This document shows, one piece after another, positions 55,033-63,357 of a stretch of 64,000 bases of DNA. The stretch covers positions 11,142 through 75,141 of the forward strand of contig DATIDV010000039.1 in NCBI GenBank assembly GCA_035456105.1, written 5' to 3'. Source of the stretch: Viridibacterium sp035456105. Lineage in GTDB: Bacteria; Pseudomonadota; Gammaproteobacteria; Burkholderiales; Rhodocyclaceae. Within the stretch, counting starts at the first letter, position 1, and every line of letters starts with the position of its first letter. Below the pieces are notes generated by a model. It worked only from the letters and a program-made list of their open reading frames with translations, did not search any database and had not been told where the DNA came from. The position numbers were made by a program, and so were the translations under genes.

Positions 55033-55575
55033 ATGCGCAGCACGCTCGCCAGCTCCCCATCGCGGAATTCGACCAAGGCTCGTGGCTTTACCTACATCGG
55101 CTTGCTGGTCATTGTCGCAATCATGGCCATCGTTGCTGCAGGCGCAGTACAGGTTGGATCAATTGCGCAGCGACGTTACGCCGAGGAAGAGTTGCTCGCC
55201 GTCGGCCTTGAATTCAAAGCTGCCGTACGCAGCTATTTTGAATCAACACCTGTCGGAACCCCCTCCGGCGCACCAATGAGTCTTGAAGACCTGCTGCGCG
55301 ACCCGCGATACCCCAGCGTCAAACGCCATTTGCGCAAGATCTACAACGACCCACTGACCGGCAAGCCGGACTGGGGCATCGTACGCTCGACCGAAGGCGG
55401 CATCCTGGGCGTCTACAGCAAGGCCCAAGGCACACCGATTCGCCAGGACAACTTTCCCGACGAGTTCTTCCACTTCAGGGGCAAGAAAAATTACCGCGGC
55501 TGGGTGTTCGTGTACGGTGTGGTGTGTACCGACGAAGGCTGTGAGTTGCCGAACCGGGAAAACGGCAAGGACTAA
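55033..55575 (+). CDS. Second pseudopilin, lacking Glu5
   Basis: 180 residues with leader, processing site ARG^FTYIGLL and a hydrophobic helix. The mature position 5 residue is Gly instead of the usual Glu. Later segments (SLEDLLRDPRYP, RKIYNDPLTGKPDWGI) repeat the GspG-like YP-x-L-xx-L and DPxTG elements, and two cysteines (VVCTDEGCEL) lie near the end. Lack of Glu5 is known for tip-located pseudopilins, so this may cap a short pseudopilus made by its neighbour. It is translationally close to the upstream gene. Confidence 0.85.
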   Translation: MRSTLASSPSRNSTKARGFTYIGLLVIVAIMAIVAAGAVQVGSIAQRRYAEEELLAVGLEFKAAVRSYFESTPVGTPSGAPMSLEDLLRDPRYPSVKRHLRKIYNDPLTGKPDWGIVRSTEGGILGVYSKAQGTPIRQDNFPDEFFHFRGKKNYRGWVFVYGVVCTDEGCELPNRENGKD

Positions 55576-55606
55576 GCACGATTGCCAGAGGCCGACGGCC
55601 TGAGCC

Positions 55607-56077
55607 TTATTGCTTTTCTTGCCAACGCTCCAGAGCCGCATCGTCGCTGTCGCGCGCATCCACCCAGCGCGCGCCCTGTGCCGTCTCTTCCTTCTTCCAG
55701 AACGGCGCCTGCGTTTTCAGGTAATCCATGATGAACTCGCAAGCAGCAAACGCCTCTCCACGATGCCTGCAAGCCACGCCCACGAAGACAATGCGCTCAC
55801 CGGGCAGCAGTCGACCAATGCGATGAATGACACGTACGCCACCCAGCGCCCAGCGCTGCCGAGCCAGTGCGACGATGTCAGCCAGCGCACGTTCCGTCAT
55901 CCCGGGATAGTGCTCGAGCGTCATTGCGAAAATTGCGTCTTTTTCACTGCCGCCACCGCGCACGGCACCGACGAAACTCGCCACCGCACCAGCCGTGCCA
56001 TCGCCTGAAAGCGCGGCAATCTCTGCTCCGACATCGAAGTCCTCATGCCGCACACTAATGTCTTCGAGCGTCGACAT
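55607..56077 (-). CDS. moaE: Molybdopterin synthase catalytic subunit
   Basis: A 156-residue MoaE. With MoaD thiocarboxylate it converts precursor Z to molybdopterin. Seen: SFVGAVRGG, MTLEHYPGM, IHRIGRLLPGE, CRHRGEAFAACEFIMDYLK and the active-site Lys in FWKKEE. It is the last gene of the leftward mobB-moeA-moaD-moaE run. Confidence 0.95.
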   Translation of the reverse strand: MSTLEDISVRHEDFDVGAEIAALSGDGTAGAVASFVGAVRGGGSEKDAIFAMTLEHYPGMTERALADIVALARQRWALGGVRVIHRIGRLLPGERIVFVGVACRHRGEAFAACEFIMDYLKTQAPFWKKEETAQGARWVDARDSDDAALERWQEKQ

Positions 56078-56088
56078 CGGCCCTCTCC

Positions 56089-56340
56089 TCAGCCGCCTGT
56101 TACGGGAGGAAAAAACGCGATTTCATCACCGTCGCTCACTGCCGCCGCTTCTGTCGCCAGGGTTTGATTCACCGCAGCGCGAACACGCGGTGCCGACAAG
56201 GGCTGCCACTGGCTACCGCGCGCCACCAGCCACGCGCGCAGTGCCGTGACTGAACCAATCCCCTTGGGCAGATCGAGCTGCTCGCGCTCCACTCCCAGCG
56301 CTTCCCGCAGGCTCGCAAAATACAGGATCGTGATACTCAT
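56089..56340 (-). CDS. moaD: Molybdopterin synthase sulfur-carrier subunit
   Basis: An 83-residue ubiquitin-like protein ending in Gly-Gly (FFPPVTGG), the terminus that is thiocarboxylated and donates sulfur to MoaE. The length is normal for the family. It lies 11 bases before moaE. Confidence 0.95.
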   Translation of the reverse strand: MSITILYFASLREALGVEREQLDLPKGIGSVTALRAWLVARGSQWQPLSAPRVRAAVNQTLATEAAAVSDGDEIAFFPPVTGG

Positions 56341-56352
56341 TTCTGATACTTC

Positions 56353-57537
56353 CTAAAGGCTCGCGAACGGCAGGTAGCGCACCACGTCGCCAGCATTGAT
56401 CAGCGTCTCCGGCGCGTTTTCGACAAGACCGTCAGCCCAGGTGCACGAGGTCAATACACCGCTGCCCTGATTCGGAAAAAGATCAAGACCTCCCTCGGCA
56501 TTGCGCCGCACGCGCAGGAACTCGCGTACCGGCACGGACTTCTTCCAAGTGAAATCGGCTCGCATCGGCAAAGCCGATGGCATTGACCCCGCACTACCCT
56601 GCATGCGCCGGAGATAAGGTTTGACCAGCATCTGGAAGGTCACGAAGCTCGACACCGGATTGCCCGGCAAGCCAATGAATGGCGTCTCACCGACACGCCC
56701 GAAGGCCAGCGGCTTGCCCGGTTTGATCGCCACGCGCCAGCTCTGCAATGCGCCCTCTGCCTCGACGGCGGCCTTGACATGGTCTTCCTCGCCCACGGAA
56801 ACCCCGCCACAGGTCAGGATCAGATCCACATCCAGCGCAGCCTGACGCAGCGCGGCACGTGTCGCCTGCAAATCATCACGCACGACACCGAGATCGACGA
56901 TGTCGCAACCCATCTCGCCGAGCAGACCGTGCAACACAAAGCGATTGGAGTTGTAGATCTGCCCTTGCGCCAAGGGCTCGCCGGGCATGCGTAATTCGTC
57001 ACCGGTGAAGAAAACCGCCACACGCAGGCGCGCGACAACCGTTACCTTTGCGACGCCCAGCGAAGCCAGCAAGCCCAGCTCCTGCGAACGCAGCACGGCA
57101 CCCGCCTTGAGCACCTCGCTTCCATCGCGAATGTCTTCGCCCATACGACGGACGTTGTCACCTGCTTGCGGCACGACTTCGATACGCACGTTCTCGCCAT
57201 CAGGCGTACAGCGCTCCTGCATGACAACCGCATCGGCCCCAGGCGGAATCTGCGCGCCGGTGAAAATGCGCGCCGCCGTGCCGGGCAACAAAGGCTGCGG
57301 CACGCTGCCTGCGGGGATGCGCTGGCTGACCGGCAAAGGAATGTCCGCAACGACATCGGCCGCCCTGACGGCATAACCATCCATTGCCGAATTGTCTGCA
57401 GGCGGCACGTTCAGACTCGCCAGTACATCCTCTGCAAGCACACGCGCTGCTGCGTGCAGCACATCCACGCGCTCGCTACGCTGCAGCGGCTGCGCGGCGG
57501 CGATCAGGGTCGTGCGGGCATCTTCAAAACTCAGCAT
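56353..57537 (-). CDS. moeA: Molybdopterin molybdenumtransferase
   Basis: A 394-residue MoeA that inserts molybdate into adenylylated molybdopterin. It shows NVPPADNSAMDGYAV near the start, RIFTGAQIPPGADAVVMQE, the MoCF core TCGGVSVGEEDHVK, and GLPGNPVSSFVTF. The C-terminal domain IV is present. The start gives the normal N-terminus. It is 12 bases before moaD. Confidence 0.95.
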   Translation of the reverse strand: MLSFEDARTTLIAAAQPLQRSERVDVLHAAARVLAEDVLASLNVPPADNSAMDGYAVRAADVVADIPLPVSQRIPAGSVPQPLLPGTAARIFTGAQIPPGADAVVMQERCTPDGENVRIEVVPQAGDNVRRMGEDIRDGSEVLKAGAVLRSQELGLLASLGVAKVTVVARLRVAVFFTGDELRMPGEPLAQGQIYNSNRFVLHGLLGEMGCDIVDLGVVRDDLQATRAALRQAALDVDLILTCGGVSVGEEDHVKAAVEAEGALQSWRVAIKPGKPLAFGRVGETPFIGLPGNPVSSFVTFQMLVKPYLRRMQGSAGSMPSALPMRADFTWKKSVPVREFLRVRRNAEGGLDLFPNQGSGVLTSCTWADGLVENAPETLINAGDVVRYLPFASL

Positions 57538-57553
57538 GTCTTTTCACTCGAAC

Positions 57554-58063
57554 TCATTGGAAGCGCAGAAAGCGCTTCACGAAATCAGCAATCGCAGGCA
57601 CATCGTTCAGATCCAAAAGCGACAAATGTGCAGGCACATCAATGCTTTCATCGCTCGCAACAGCCACCACATTCGGAAAAACGGGATGGATCAGCGCATG
57701 CCCAGCGCTTGGTCTGTGCACTTCCATTTTAGGAATTTCCACGGAACGAAAACCCTCAACCAGCACCACGTCGCACGGTGACATGTGTGTCAGCAGATCT
57801 GCCAGCACCGGCTCGGCTTCATTGGACAACTCATGCATCAGCGCCCAACGCTGCGCACCCGCCAGCATGACCTCCTGCGCGCCCGCTTCTCGGAAACGGT
57901 AGGAGTCCTTGCCCGGCTTGTCGATGTCGAAACCATGGTGCGTATGCTTGACGAGGGATACGCGCAAACCACCCGCTGCCAGCAGCGGAATGAGCTGTTC
58001 TATGAGCGTCGTCTTGCCTGCGCCGGAGTATCCGGCAAATCCGAAAACCTTCGTATGCATCAA
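57554..58063 (-). CDS. mobB: Molybdopterin-guanine dinucleotide biosynthesis adaptor protein
   Basis: A 169-residue P-loop GTPase with Walker A GYSGAGKTTLIEQL, HTHHGFDIDKPGKDSYRFR and VLVEGFRSVEIPKMEVHR. It assists MobA in making the MGD form of the cofactor. It is the first gene of the run. mobA itself is not in the window. Confidence 0.93.
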   Translation of the reverse strand: MMHTKVFGFAGYSGAGKTTLIEQLIPLLAAGGLRVSLVKHTHHGFDIDKPGKDSYRFREAGAQEVMLAGAQRWALMHELSNEAEPVLADLLTHMSPCDVVLVEGFRSVEIPKMEVHRPSAGHALIHPVFPNVVAVASDESIDVPAHLSLLDLNDVPAIADFVKRFLRFQ

Positions 58064-58270
58064 TCGCTTGCTTGAATTGTCGTCGTTGCCGGGCTTCGCG
58101 CCATCAAGCGCCCCGGATCAGCCTGCAAATGTAGCGTATCCGGAGAAGCCTCACGGCATTTCTCACGCTTCGCGCAGCGGAATCATCCCTTCAACGAGGC
58201 GTGGATTCAACTTACGGGCGGACGGCTGGAAACCTGCATTGCTCGCCCTCATGCAAGTACCGGCGCGGAA

Positions 58271-58306
58271 AAGCAGAAAGCCGCCCGAAGGCGGCTTTCT
58301 GCTTTT
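58271..58306 (-). terminator. Terminator of the tRNA operon
   Basis: A perfect 15-bp stem (AAGCAGAAAGCCGCC / GGCGGCTTTCTGCTT, tetraloop) with TTTT on the minus strand, three bases after the Asp tRNA. Confidence 0.9.
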
Positions 58307-58308
58307 GT

Positions 58309-58385
58309 TGGCGGAGTGGACGGGACTCGAACCCGCGACCCCCGGCGTGACAGGCCGGTATTCTAACCAACTGAACTACCACTCC
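58309..58385 (-). tRNA. tRNA-Asp (GTC)
   Basis: A 77-base cloverleaf with acceptor GGAGTGG/CCACTCC, anticodon GTC (58349-58351), T-loop GGTTCGAGTCC and encoded CCA. Confidence 0.97.
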
Positions 58386-58424
58386 ATGCGCACCTGACTT
58401 TTCAATCAGCCGCGCTTCAAAACC

Positions 58425-58500
58425 TGGCGTCCCCACGGGGATTCGAACCCCGGTACTTACCGTGAAAGGGTAATGTCCTAGGCCTCTAGACGATGGGGAC
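58425..58500 (-). tRNA. tRNA-Glu (TTC)
   Basis: A 76-base cloverleaf with acceptor GTCCCCA/TGGGGAC, anticodon TTC (58464-58466), T-loop GGTTCGAATCC and encoded CCA. Confidence 0.97.
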
Positions 58501-58537
58501 CTGCGTTACCGTTACTGCACTTTCTTCGCCGCTTTTT

Positions 58538-58613
<76 letters not shown>

Positions 58614-58630
58614 GACAGCGAAGAAGCAGA

Positions 58631-58659
58631 ATTATAGAAATGACCTATGGCTGCGTCAA
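58631..58659 (-). promoter_or_regulatory. Promoter of the Ala-Glu-Asp tRNA operon
   Basis: Minus strand: -35 TTGACG (58659-58654), 17-base spacer, consensus -10 TATAAT (58636-58631). It is followed by the Ala tRNA 18 bases downstream. Confidence 0.85.
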
Positions 58660-58738
58660 CTCTAATTTGCCATTTACGACGGTATTTCGCAGTCTGTGCC
58701 TGTCTTGTGTCGCAATTGAGACAGCAACGCTTTTTTCT

Positions 58739-60145
58739 TCAGAGCACCTTGCCCGGATTCATCAGGCCACGCGGGTCGAGCGCCTGCTTGATTGAACGCA
58801 TCAGAGCCATTTCCACTGGCGATTTGTAACGCGTGATTTCTTCGCGCTTGAGTTGCCCCAGCCCGTGCTCCGCCGAAATCGAGCCACCGAGGTCAGCGAC
58901 GATATCGTGCACGATGCGATTGACCGCAGGCGTCTGCGCTATGAAATCGGCATTTTCGGCTGCGGCGGGCTTGGAAATGTTGTAGTGCAGATTGCCATCA
59001 CCGACGTGACCAAAAGACACAATACGCAGATCCGGAAAAGCATCGTGCAAGGCAAGGTCGGCACGCGCTAGAAACGCTGGAATGCTGCTCACTGGCACGG
59101 AGACGTCGTGCTTGATGCTGATGCCTTCGATGCGCTGCGCTTCGGAGATGTTTTCGCGCAGGGCCCACAGGGACTGCTCCTGCGTTTCGCTGGCAGCAAG
59201 GACGGCATCGCTGATGCGCCCCACTTCCATTTGCGCCGACAAGGCCGCTTGCAAGATCTCTTGCAGATCGGCATCGGCCGCAGGATCCGTCAGCTCGATC
59301 AGGGCGTAACAGTCCGCAGACGTGCGCAACGGGTCGCTGCAGCCGGGAATGTGTTTCAGCACAAGCTCAAGCGCCGGGCGCCCGACGATCTCGAAAGCGG
59401 TCAGTCGTTCGCCACAGGCCGCACGCACGCTACTCAATAAATTGACGGCCTCTGCCGCACTGGCCAGCGCAACCCAGGCGACAGCACGACTACGTGGCAA
59501 TGGAAACAGCTTCACAACCGCCGCAGTAATGATGCCCAGCGTGCCTTCCGCCCCGATGAAAAGATGCTTGAGGTCGTAACCCGTGTTGTCCTTGCGCAGA
59601 CCACGCAGACCATTCCATATCTGGCCGTCGGCGAGCACGACCTCCAGCCCCAGCGCCAGCTCACGCGTATTGCCATAGCGCAGCACCTGCACGCCGCCCG
59701 CATTCGAGGAGAGATTGCCGCCGATCTGGCATGAGCCTTCGGATGCCAGCGAAAGGGGAAAGAGACGATCATGCTCCGCCGCAGCGGCCTGCACGGCAGC
59801 GAGCGTGCAACCCGCCTCTACCGTGAGGGTGTTATTGGCAGGATCAATGGCGCGTACACGATTGAGGCGCGAAAGATTGATTACGACTTCATTGCCAGTC
59901 GCGTGCGGCACGCCACCACCCACAAGCCCCGTATTGCCGCCCTGCGGCACCATCGCCACGCCGTTGGCGGCGCAGGCACTAACGACAGCGGCCACTTCTT
60001 GGGTATGAGCAGGACGCACCACGCAGAGGGCGCGGCCCTTGTAGCGACCGCGCCAATCCGCTTCATAAGGCGCGCGATCCGGTTCGTCCGTCAGCACATG
60101 ACTGTCGCCAACGATGGCGCGAAGTGCGGCAAGCAGATCAGTCAT
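58739..60145 (-). CDS. FAD-linked D-2-hydroxyacid dehydrogenase (GlcD/D-2-hydroxyglutarate type)
   Basis: 468 residues: PCMH-type FAD domain with PQGGNTGLVGGGVP (about 68-82) and GGNLSSNAGGVQVLRYGNTRE, then a FAD-oxidase C-terminal domain with metal-site histidines in GHVGDGNLHYNI and EHGLGQLKREE. It oxidises a D-2-hydroxyacid and passes electrons to an acceptor. No GlcE/GlcF partners or iron-sulfur domain are present, so a single-subunit D-2-hydroxyglutarate or D-lactate dehydrogenase is more likely than glycolate oxidase. It is 12 bases downstream of rimO. Confidence 0.88.
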   Translation of the reverse strand: MTDLLAALRAIVGDSHVLTDEPDRAPYEADWRGRYKGRALCVVRPAHTQEVAAVVSACAANGVAMVPQGGNTGLVGGGVPHATGNEVVINLSRLNRVRAIDPANNTLTVEAGCTLAAVQAAAAEHDRLFPLSLASEGSCQIGGNLSSNAGGVQVLRYGNTRELALGLEVVLADGQIWNGLRGLRKDNTGYDLKHLFIGAEGTLGIITAAVVKLFPLPRSRAVAWVALASAAEAVNLLSSVRAACGERLTAFEIVGRPALELVLKHIPGCSDPLRTSADCYALIELTDPAADADLQEILQAALSAQMEVGRISDAVLAASETQEQSLWALRENISEAQRIEGISIKHDVSVPVSSIPAFLARADLALHDAFPDLRIVSFGHVGDGNLHYNISKPAAAENADFIAQTPAVNRIVHDIVADLGGSISAEHGLGQLKREEITRYKSPVEMALMRSIKQALDPRGLMNPGKVL

Positions 60146-60157
60146 GGACGGAAGGCG

Positions 60158-61540
60158 TCAGGCGCAGCCGCCCTCGTCGGCGTAGATAGGCTCGGCGTAG
60201 AGATCGTGCACATCGCAATCCGTAACGCGGACACGATAGAAGCCACCCGGCTCCATGTCGTGGCCATCGGGAATCATGACGAGGCCGTCGATGTCCGGCG
60301 CATCGCCTTCGGAACGCGCAACGGCCCCCTCCTCATCCACGTCATCAACCAGCACGACGATTTCCTTGCCGATCTTGGCTTCGAGGCGCTGCGTGCTGAT
60401 GTCTTCCTGGAATTCCATGAGGCGCGACTTGCGCTCCTGGCGCACTTCTTCCGGCACAGGATCGGGCAACTCATTGGCCGTCGCACCTTCTACCGGTGAA
60501 TACGGGAAGCAGCCGACGCGATCCAACTGCGCCTCGCCAAGGAAGTCGATCAGCTCTTCGAATTCAGCATCGGTCTCGCCTGGAAAGCCGGCGATGAAGG
60601 TGCTGCGGATCGTTAGATCAGGACAGATATTGCGCCAGCGACGAATGCTCTCGAGATTGTTCTCGGCACTCGCAGGGCGCTTCATGAGCTTGAGAATGCG
60701 TTTGTTGGCGTGCTGGAACGGCACATCCAGGTACGGCAGAATCTTGCCCTCGGCCATCAGTGGAATGATGTCATCGACGCTCGGGTAAGGATAGACGTAG
60801 TGCAGACGCACCCATACGTCGAGCTCGGACAGGGCATTGCACAGATCATAAAGCTTGGTCTTGACCGGCTTGCCATTGACGAAGCCGGTGCGGTATTTGA
60901 CATCGACGCCGTAAGCGCTGGTGTCTTGCGAGATGACCAGGATTTCCTTCACACCGGCATCAACGAGTGCTTCGGCTTCACGCATGACGTCGTGAATCGG
61001 GCGCGACACGAGATCGCCACGCATCGAAGGAATGATGCAGAAAGTGCAGCGATGGTTGCAGCCTTCGGAAATCTTCAGATAGGCGAAATGACCCGGCGTA
61101 AGGCGCACGCCCTGCGGCGGAACCAGATCGGTGAAGGGGTCATGCGGTTTTGGCAGATGCTGGTGCACTACGTCCATGACTTCATCGGTTGCATGCGGGC
61201 CGGTGACCGCAAGGACCTTGGGGTGCGCCATCTGCACGATGCCCTGCCCGCTGGCGTCTTTCTTCGCGCCGAGGCAGCCGGTCACGATCACCTTGCCATT
61301 TTCCTTGAGCGCTTCACCGATCGCATCCAGCGACTCTTCCACCGCAGCATCGATGAAGCCGCAGGTGTTAACCACGACGATGTCCGCACCTTCGTAGTTG
61401 TTGGAGATGTCATAACCCTCGGCGCGCAGGCGCGTCAGGATGTTCTCCGAATCGACCGTTGCCTTCGGGCAACCAAGTGAAACGAAGCCAACTTTAGGCA
61501 CGGCGCCAGATGCGGACCGAGGGAGAATGATTGAACTCAA
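60158..61540 (-). CDS. rimO: Ribosomal protein S12 methylthiotransferase
   Basis: A 460-residue radical-SAM enzyme adding a methylthio group to Asp88/89 of ribosomal protein S12. The N-terminal UPF0004 domain has three cluster cysteines (SLGCPKA, VNTCGFID, VTGCLGA). The radical-SAM motif is CNHRCTFC (about residue 157), followed by a C-terminal TRAM domain. Extent and motif order fit RimO rather than MiaB. The start MSSIILPRSASG gives the usual short leader. Confidence 0.96.
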   Translation of the reverse strand: MSSIILPRSASGAVPKVGFVSLGCPKATVDSENILTRLRAEGYDISNNYEGADIVVVNTCGFIDAAVEESLDAIGEALKENGKVIVTGCLGAKKDASGQGIVQMAHPKVLAVTGPHATDEVMDVVHQHLPKPHDPFTDLVPPQGVRLTPGHFAYLKISEGCNHRCTFCIIPSMRGDLVSRPIHDVMREAEALVDAGVKEILVISQDTSAYGVDVKYRTGFVNGKPVKTKLYDLCNALSELDVWVRLHYVYPYPSVDDIIPLMAEGKILPYLDVPFQHANKRILKLMKRPASAENNLESIRRWRNICPDLTIRSTFIAGFPGETDAEFEELIDFLGEAQLDRVGCFPYSPVEGATANELPDPVPEEVRQERKSRLMEFQEDISTQRLEAKIGKEIVVLVDDVDEEGAVARSEGDAPDIDGLVMIPDGHDMEPGGFYRVRVTDCDVHDLYAEPIYADEGGCA

Positions 61541-61671
61541 AACGAAGAACCTTCCAGAAAGACAGCGGGCGCAGCCGAGGCTGCGCCCTGTATGTGATGC
61601 GTCGTACTACACGTAAGTTCTTATTTTAGCAGGGGTTAGGCACGCGGTCTGCAAGAATTGCTTACGCCGTT

Positions 61672-61708
61672 GCCGCACAAAACAAAAGCGGCGCATATGC
61701 GCCGCTTT
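61672..61708 (-). terminator. Terminator of phaR
   Basis: The self-complementary AAAGCGGCGCATATGCGCCGCTTT is followed on the minus strand by TGTTTTGTGC, 21 bases past the phaR stop. Confidence 0.75.
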
Positions 61709-61728
61709 CGATCACCAACAGCAAACGC

Positions 61729-62283
61729 CTACTTCTTCTCGTCAGGAGTTTTACCGGGAAATGGAAACCCGGTGAACAGATTGCGCGTTTGCGACTCAAT
61801 CTGCTCCTGCATCTGCGAGAACATGCGGCGACTCTGATCCACGTAAGCCGTCATCATGCTATTGAGCGCGGGGCCCTGAAAATTAAGGAATTGCGCCCAC
61901 AAGTCCTTGCTCATCGGGCTGTTTTCGCCGTAGAGCGACTTGGTCTGATCCTGCAACTTGGCCTGCATGTCGGTAAAGGCCGTGATGTTGTTCTCCAGGT
62001 AACGTCCCATGAAACCCTGCATGGCGTTGCCATAGAAACGAATCATCTGCGACAGCAGATCGCTGGTAAACATCGGCGAGCCGCCGTTCTCTTCTTCGAG
62101 AATAATTTGCAGCAAAATCGTCCGGGTTAGGTCGTCGCCAGTCTTGGCGTCGATAACCTGGAAATCTTCCTGACCGAGAACCAGGTCACGCACATCAGCG
62201 AGCGTGATGTAGCAACTTGATGCGGTGTCGTACAGCCGTCGATTCGGGTATTTCTTGATGAGTCGAGAGTGATGCTCCGCCAT
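61729..62283 (-). CDS. phaR: Polyhydroxyalkanoate synthesis repressor
   Basis: 184 residues. The N-terminal DNA-binding PHB_acc_N domain is plain (RLIKKYPNRRLYDTASSCYI), followed by a PHB accumulation regulatory repeat (FTSDLLSQMIRFYGNAMQGFMG) and a helical tail with a phasin-like pattern that would bind polymer granules. The protein represses phaP and is titrated by nascent granules. The start at 62283 has a GGAGG site; the frame open upstream adds 25 uncharacteristic residues. Its likely operators flank the phaP promoter 53 kb away. Confidence 0.95.
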   Translation of the reverse strand: MAEHHSRLIKKYPNRRLYDTASSCYITLADVRDLVLGQEDFQVIDAKTGDDLTRTILLQIILEEENGGSPMFTSDLLSQMIRFYGNAMQGFMGRYLENNITAFTDMQAKLQDQTKSLYGENSPMSKDLWAQFLNFQGPALNSMMTAYVDQSRRMFSQMQEQIESQTRNLFTGFPFPGKTPDEKK

Positions 62284-62461
62284 GTCGTCCTCCGGAGGCC
62301 TGCTGATTATGACGTTTTGCGAGACGCGCGTTACAGCCAGACTATCACGCGCCTGCACCGTCTTCTATGGATTTGCTGCGCTCATGACAACCTGAAAACC
62401 AGCATGCCGCAAAGGAAACCCCCTACTACTTAGGAACTAGTTCTCGCTTTGCAGCATACAC

Positions 62462-62492
62462 TACGGCGGCAGCCTTTTTGTGCGCCGCCGTA
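62462..62492. repeat. Inverted repeat between phaB and phaR
   Basis: Arms TACGGCGGC / GCCGCCGTA with a 13-base spacer. No U-tract follows on the minus strand, so it is at best a weak terminator or a 3' processing structure. A loose match to the phaP dyad (TTTGCAGCATACA) lies at about 62449-62461. Confidence 0.45.
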
Positions 62493-62520
62493 ACCACTTT
62501 TGCTGCGGGGTAAACCCCTA

Positions 62521-63261
62521 TTACCCCATGTGCAAACCGCCGTTGATATTGATGGTTGCACCGGTGATGTATCCGGCCTTGTCGGAAGCCAGATAGGCGC
62601 ACAGATCACCGATTTCCTCGGGTTTGCCGAGGCGGCCAGCGGGCACGGTGGCGATGATCGCGTCGCGCACTTCTTCCTTGATCGCCATGACCATGTCCGT
62701 GCCGATGTAGCCTGGCGCAATCGCGTTGACGGTCACACCCTTCTTGGCAACTTCCTGCGCCAACGCCTTGGTCAGGCCGAGAATACCGGCCTTCGCAGCC
62801 GAATAATTGGCTTGGCCGAACTGGCCCTTCACGCCATTGACCGAAGAGATATTGATGACGCGGCCATACCCGCGCTCTGCCATGGCCGGCAGAATGTAAT
62901 GCGTGACATTGAATACACTGTCGAGATTGGTCGAGAGCACTGCATCCCAATTGGCCTTTTCCATCTTGCGGAACATGCCGTCACGCGTAATACCCGCGTT
63001 GTTCACCAGCACGTCGATCTGGCCGATTTCGGCTTCGATCTTCTTAACCATTGCGCCGCACTGTTCGTAGTCGGTGACATCGGCCTCACCCGCATACACG
63101 TCGAAGCCCTCGGCCTTCATCGTGGCAAGCCACTCATCCTTGGGAGGAAAATCCGGCAGGCAATTGGCCACGACCTTGTAGCCCTCCTTAGCCAGCGACT
63201 TGCAGATAGCCGTGCCCAGACCGCCCATGCCACCTGTTACCAATGCGACATTCTTCGACAT
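62521..63261 (-). CDS. phaB: Acetoacetyl-CoA reductase
   Basis: A 246-residue short-chain dehydrogenase reducing acetoacetyl-CoA to (R)-3-hydroxybutyryl-CoA for polyhydroxybutyrate. It shows TGGMGGLGTAI, NNAGITRDGMFRKM, catalytic Ser in NISSVNGVKGQFGQ, Tyr/Lys in NYSAAKAG, and the end GGLHMG. An AGAGAGG site precedes the ATG. The next gene upstream on this strand is a close relative, so the pair looks like a tandem duplication. Confidence 0.94.
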   Translation of the reverse strand: MSKNVALVTGGMGGLGTAICKSLAKEGYKVVANCLPDFPPKDEWLATMKAEGFDVYAGEADVTDYEQCGAMVKKIEAEIGQIDVLVNNAGITRDGMFRKMEKANWDAVLSTNLDSVFNVTHYILPAMAERGYGRVINISSVNGVKGQFGQANYSAAKAGILGLTKALAQEVAKKGVTVNAIAPGYIGTDMVMAIKEEVRDAIIATVPAGRLGKPEEIGDLCAYLASDKAGYITGATININGGLHMG

Positions 63262-63357
63262 GATTCACCTCTCTCTTCTGATCAAAATCCAGACCAGCAC
63301 CGACGGGGGATGTCGGATCGGCCGTCCCTTGCCCTTCCACGCGGGAAGGGCGATACA

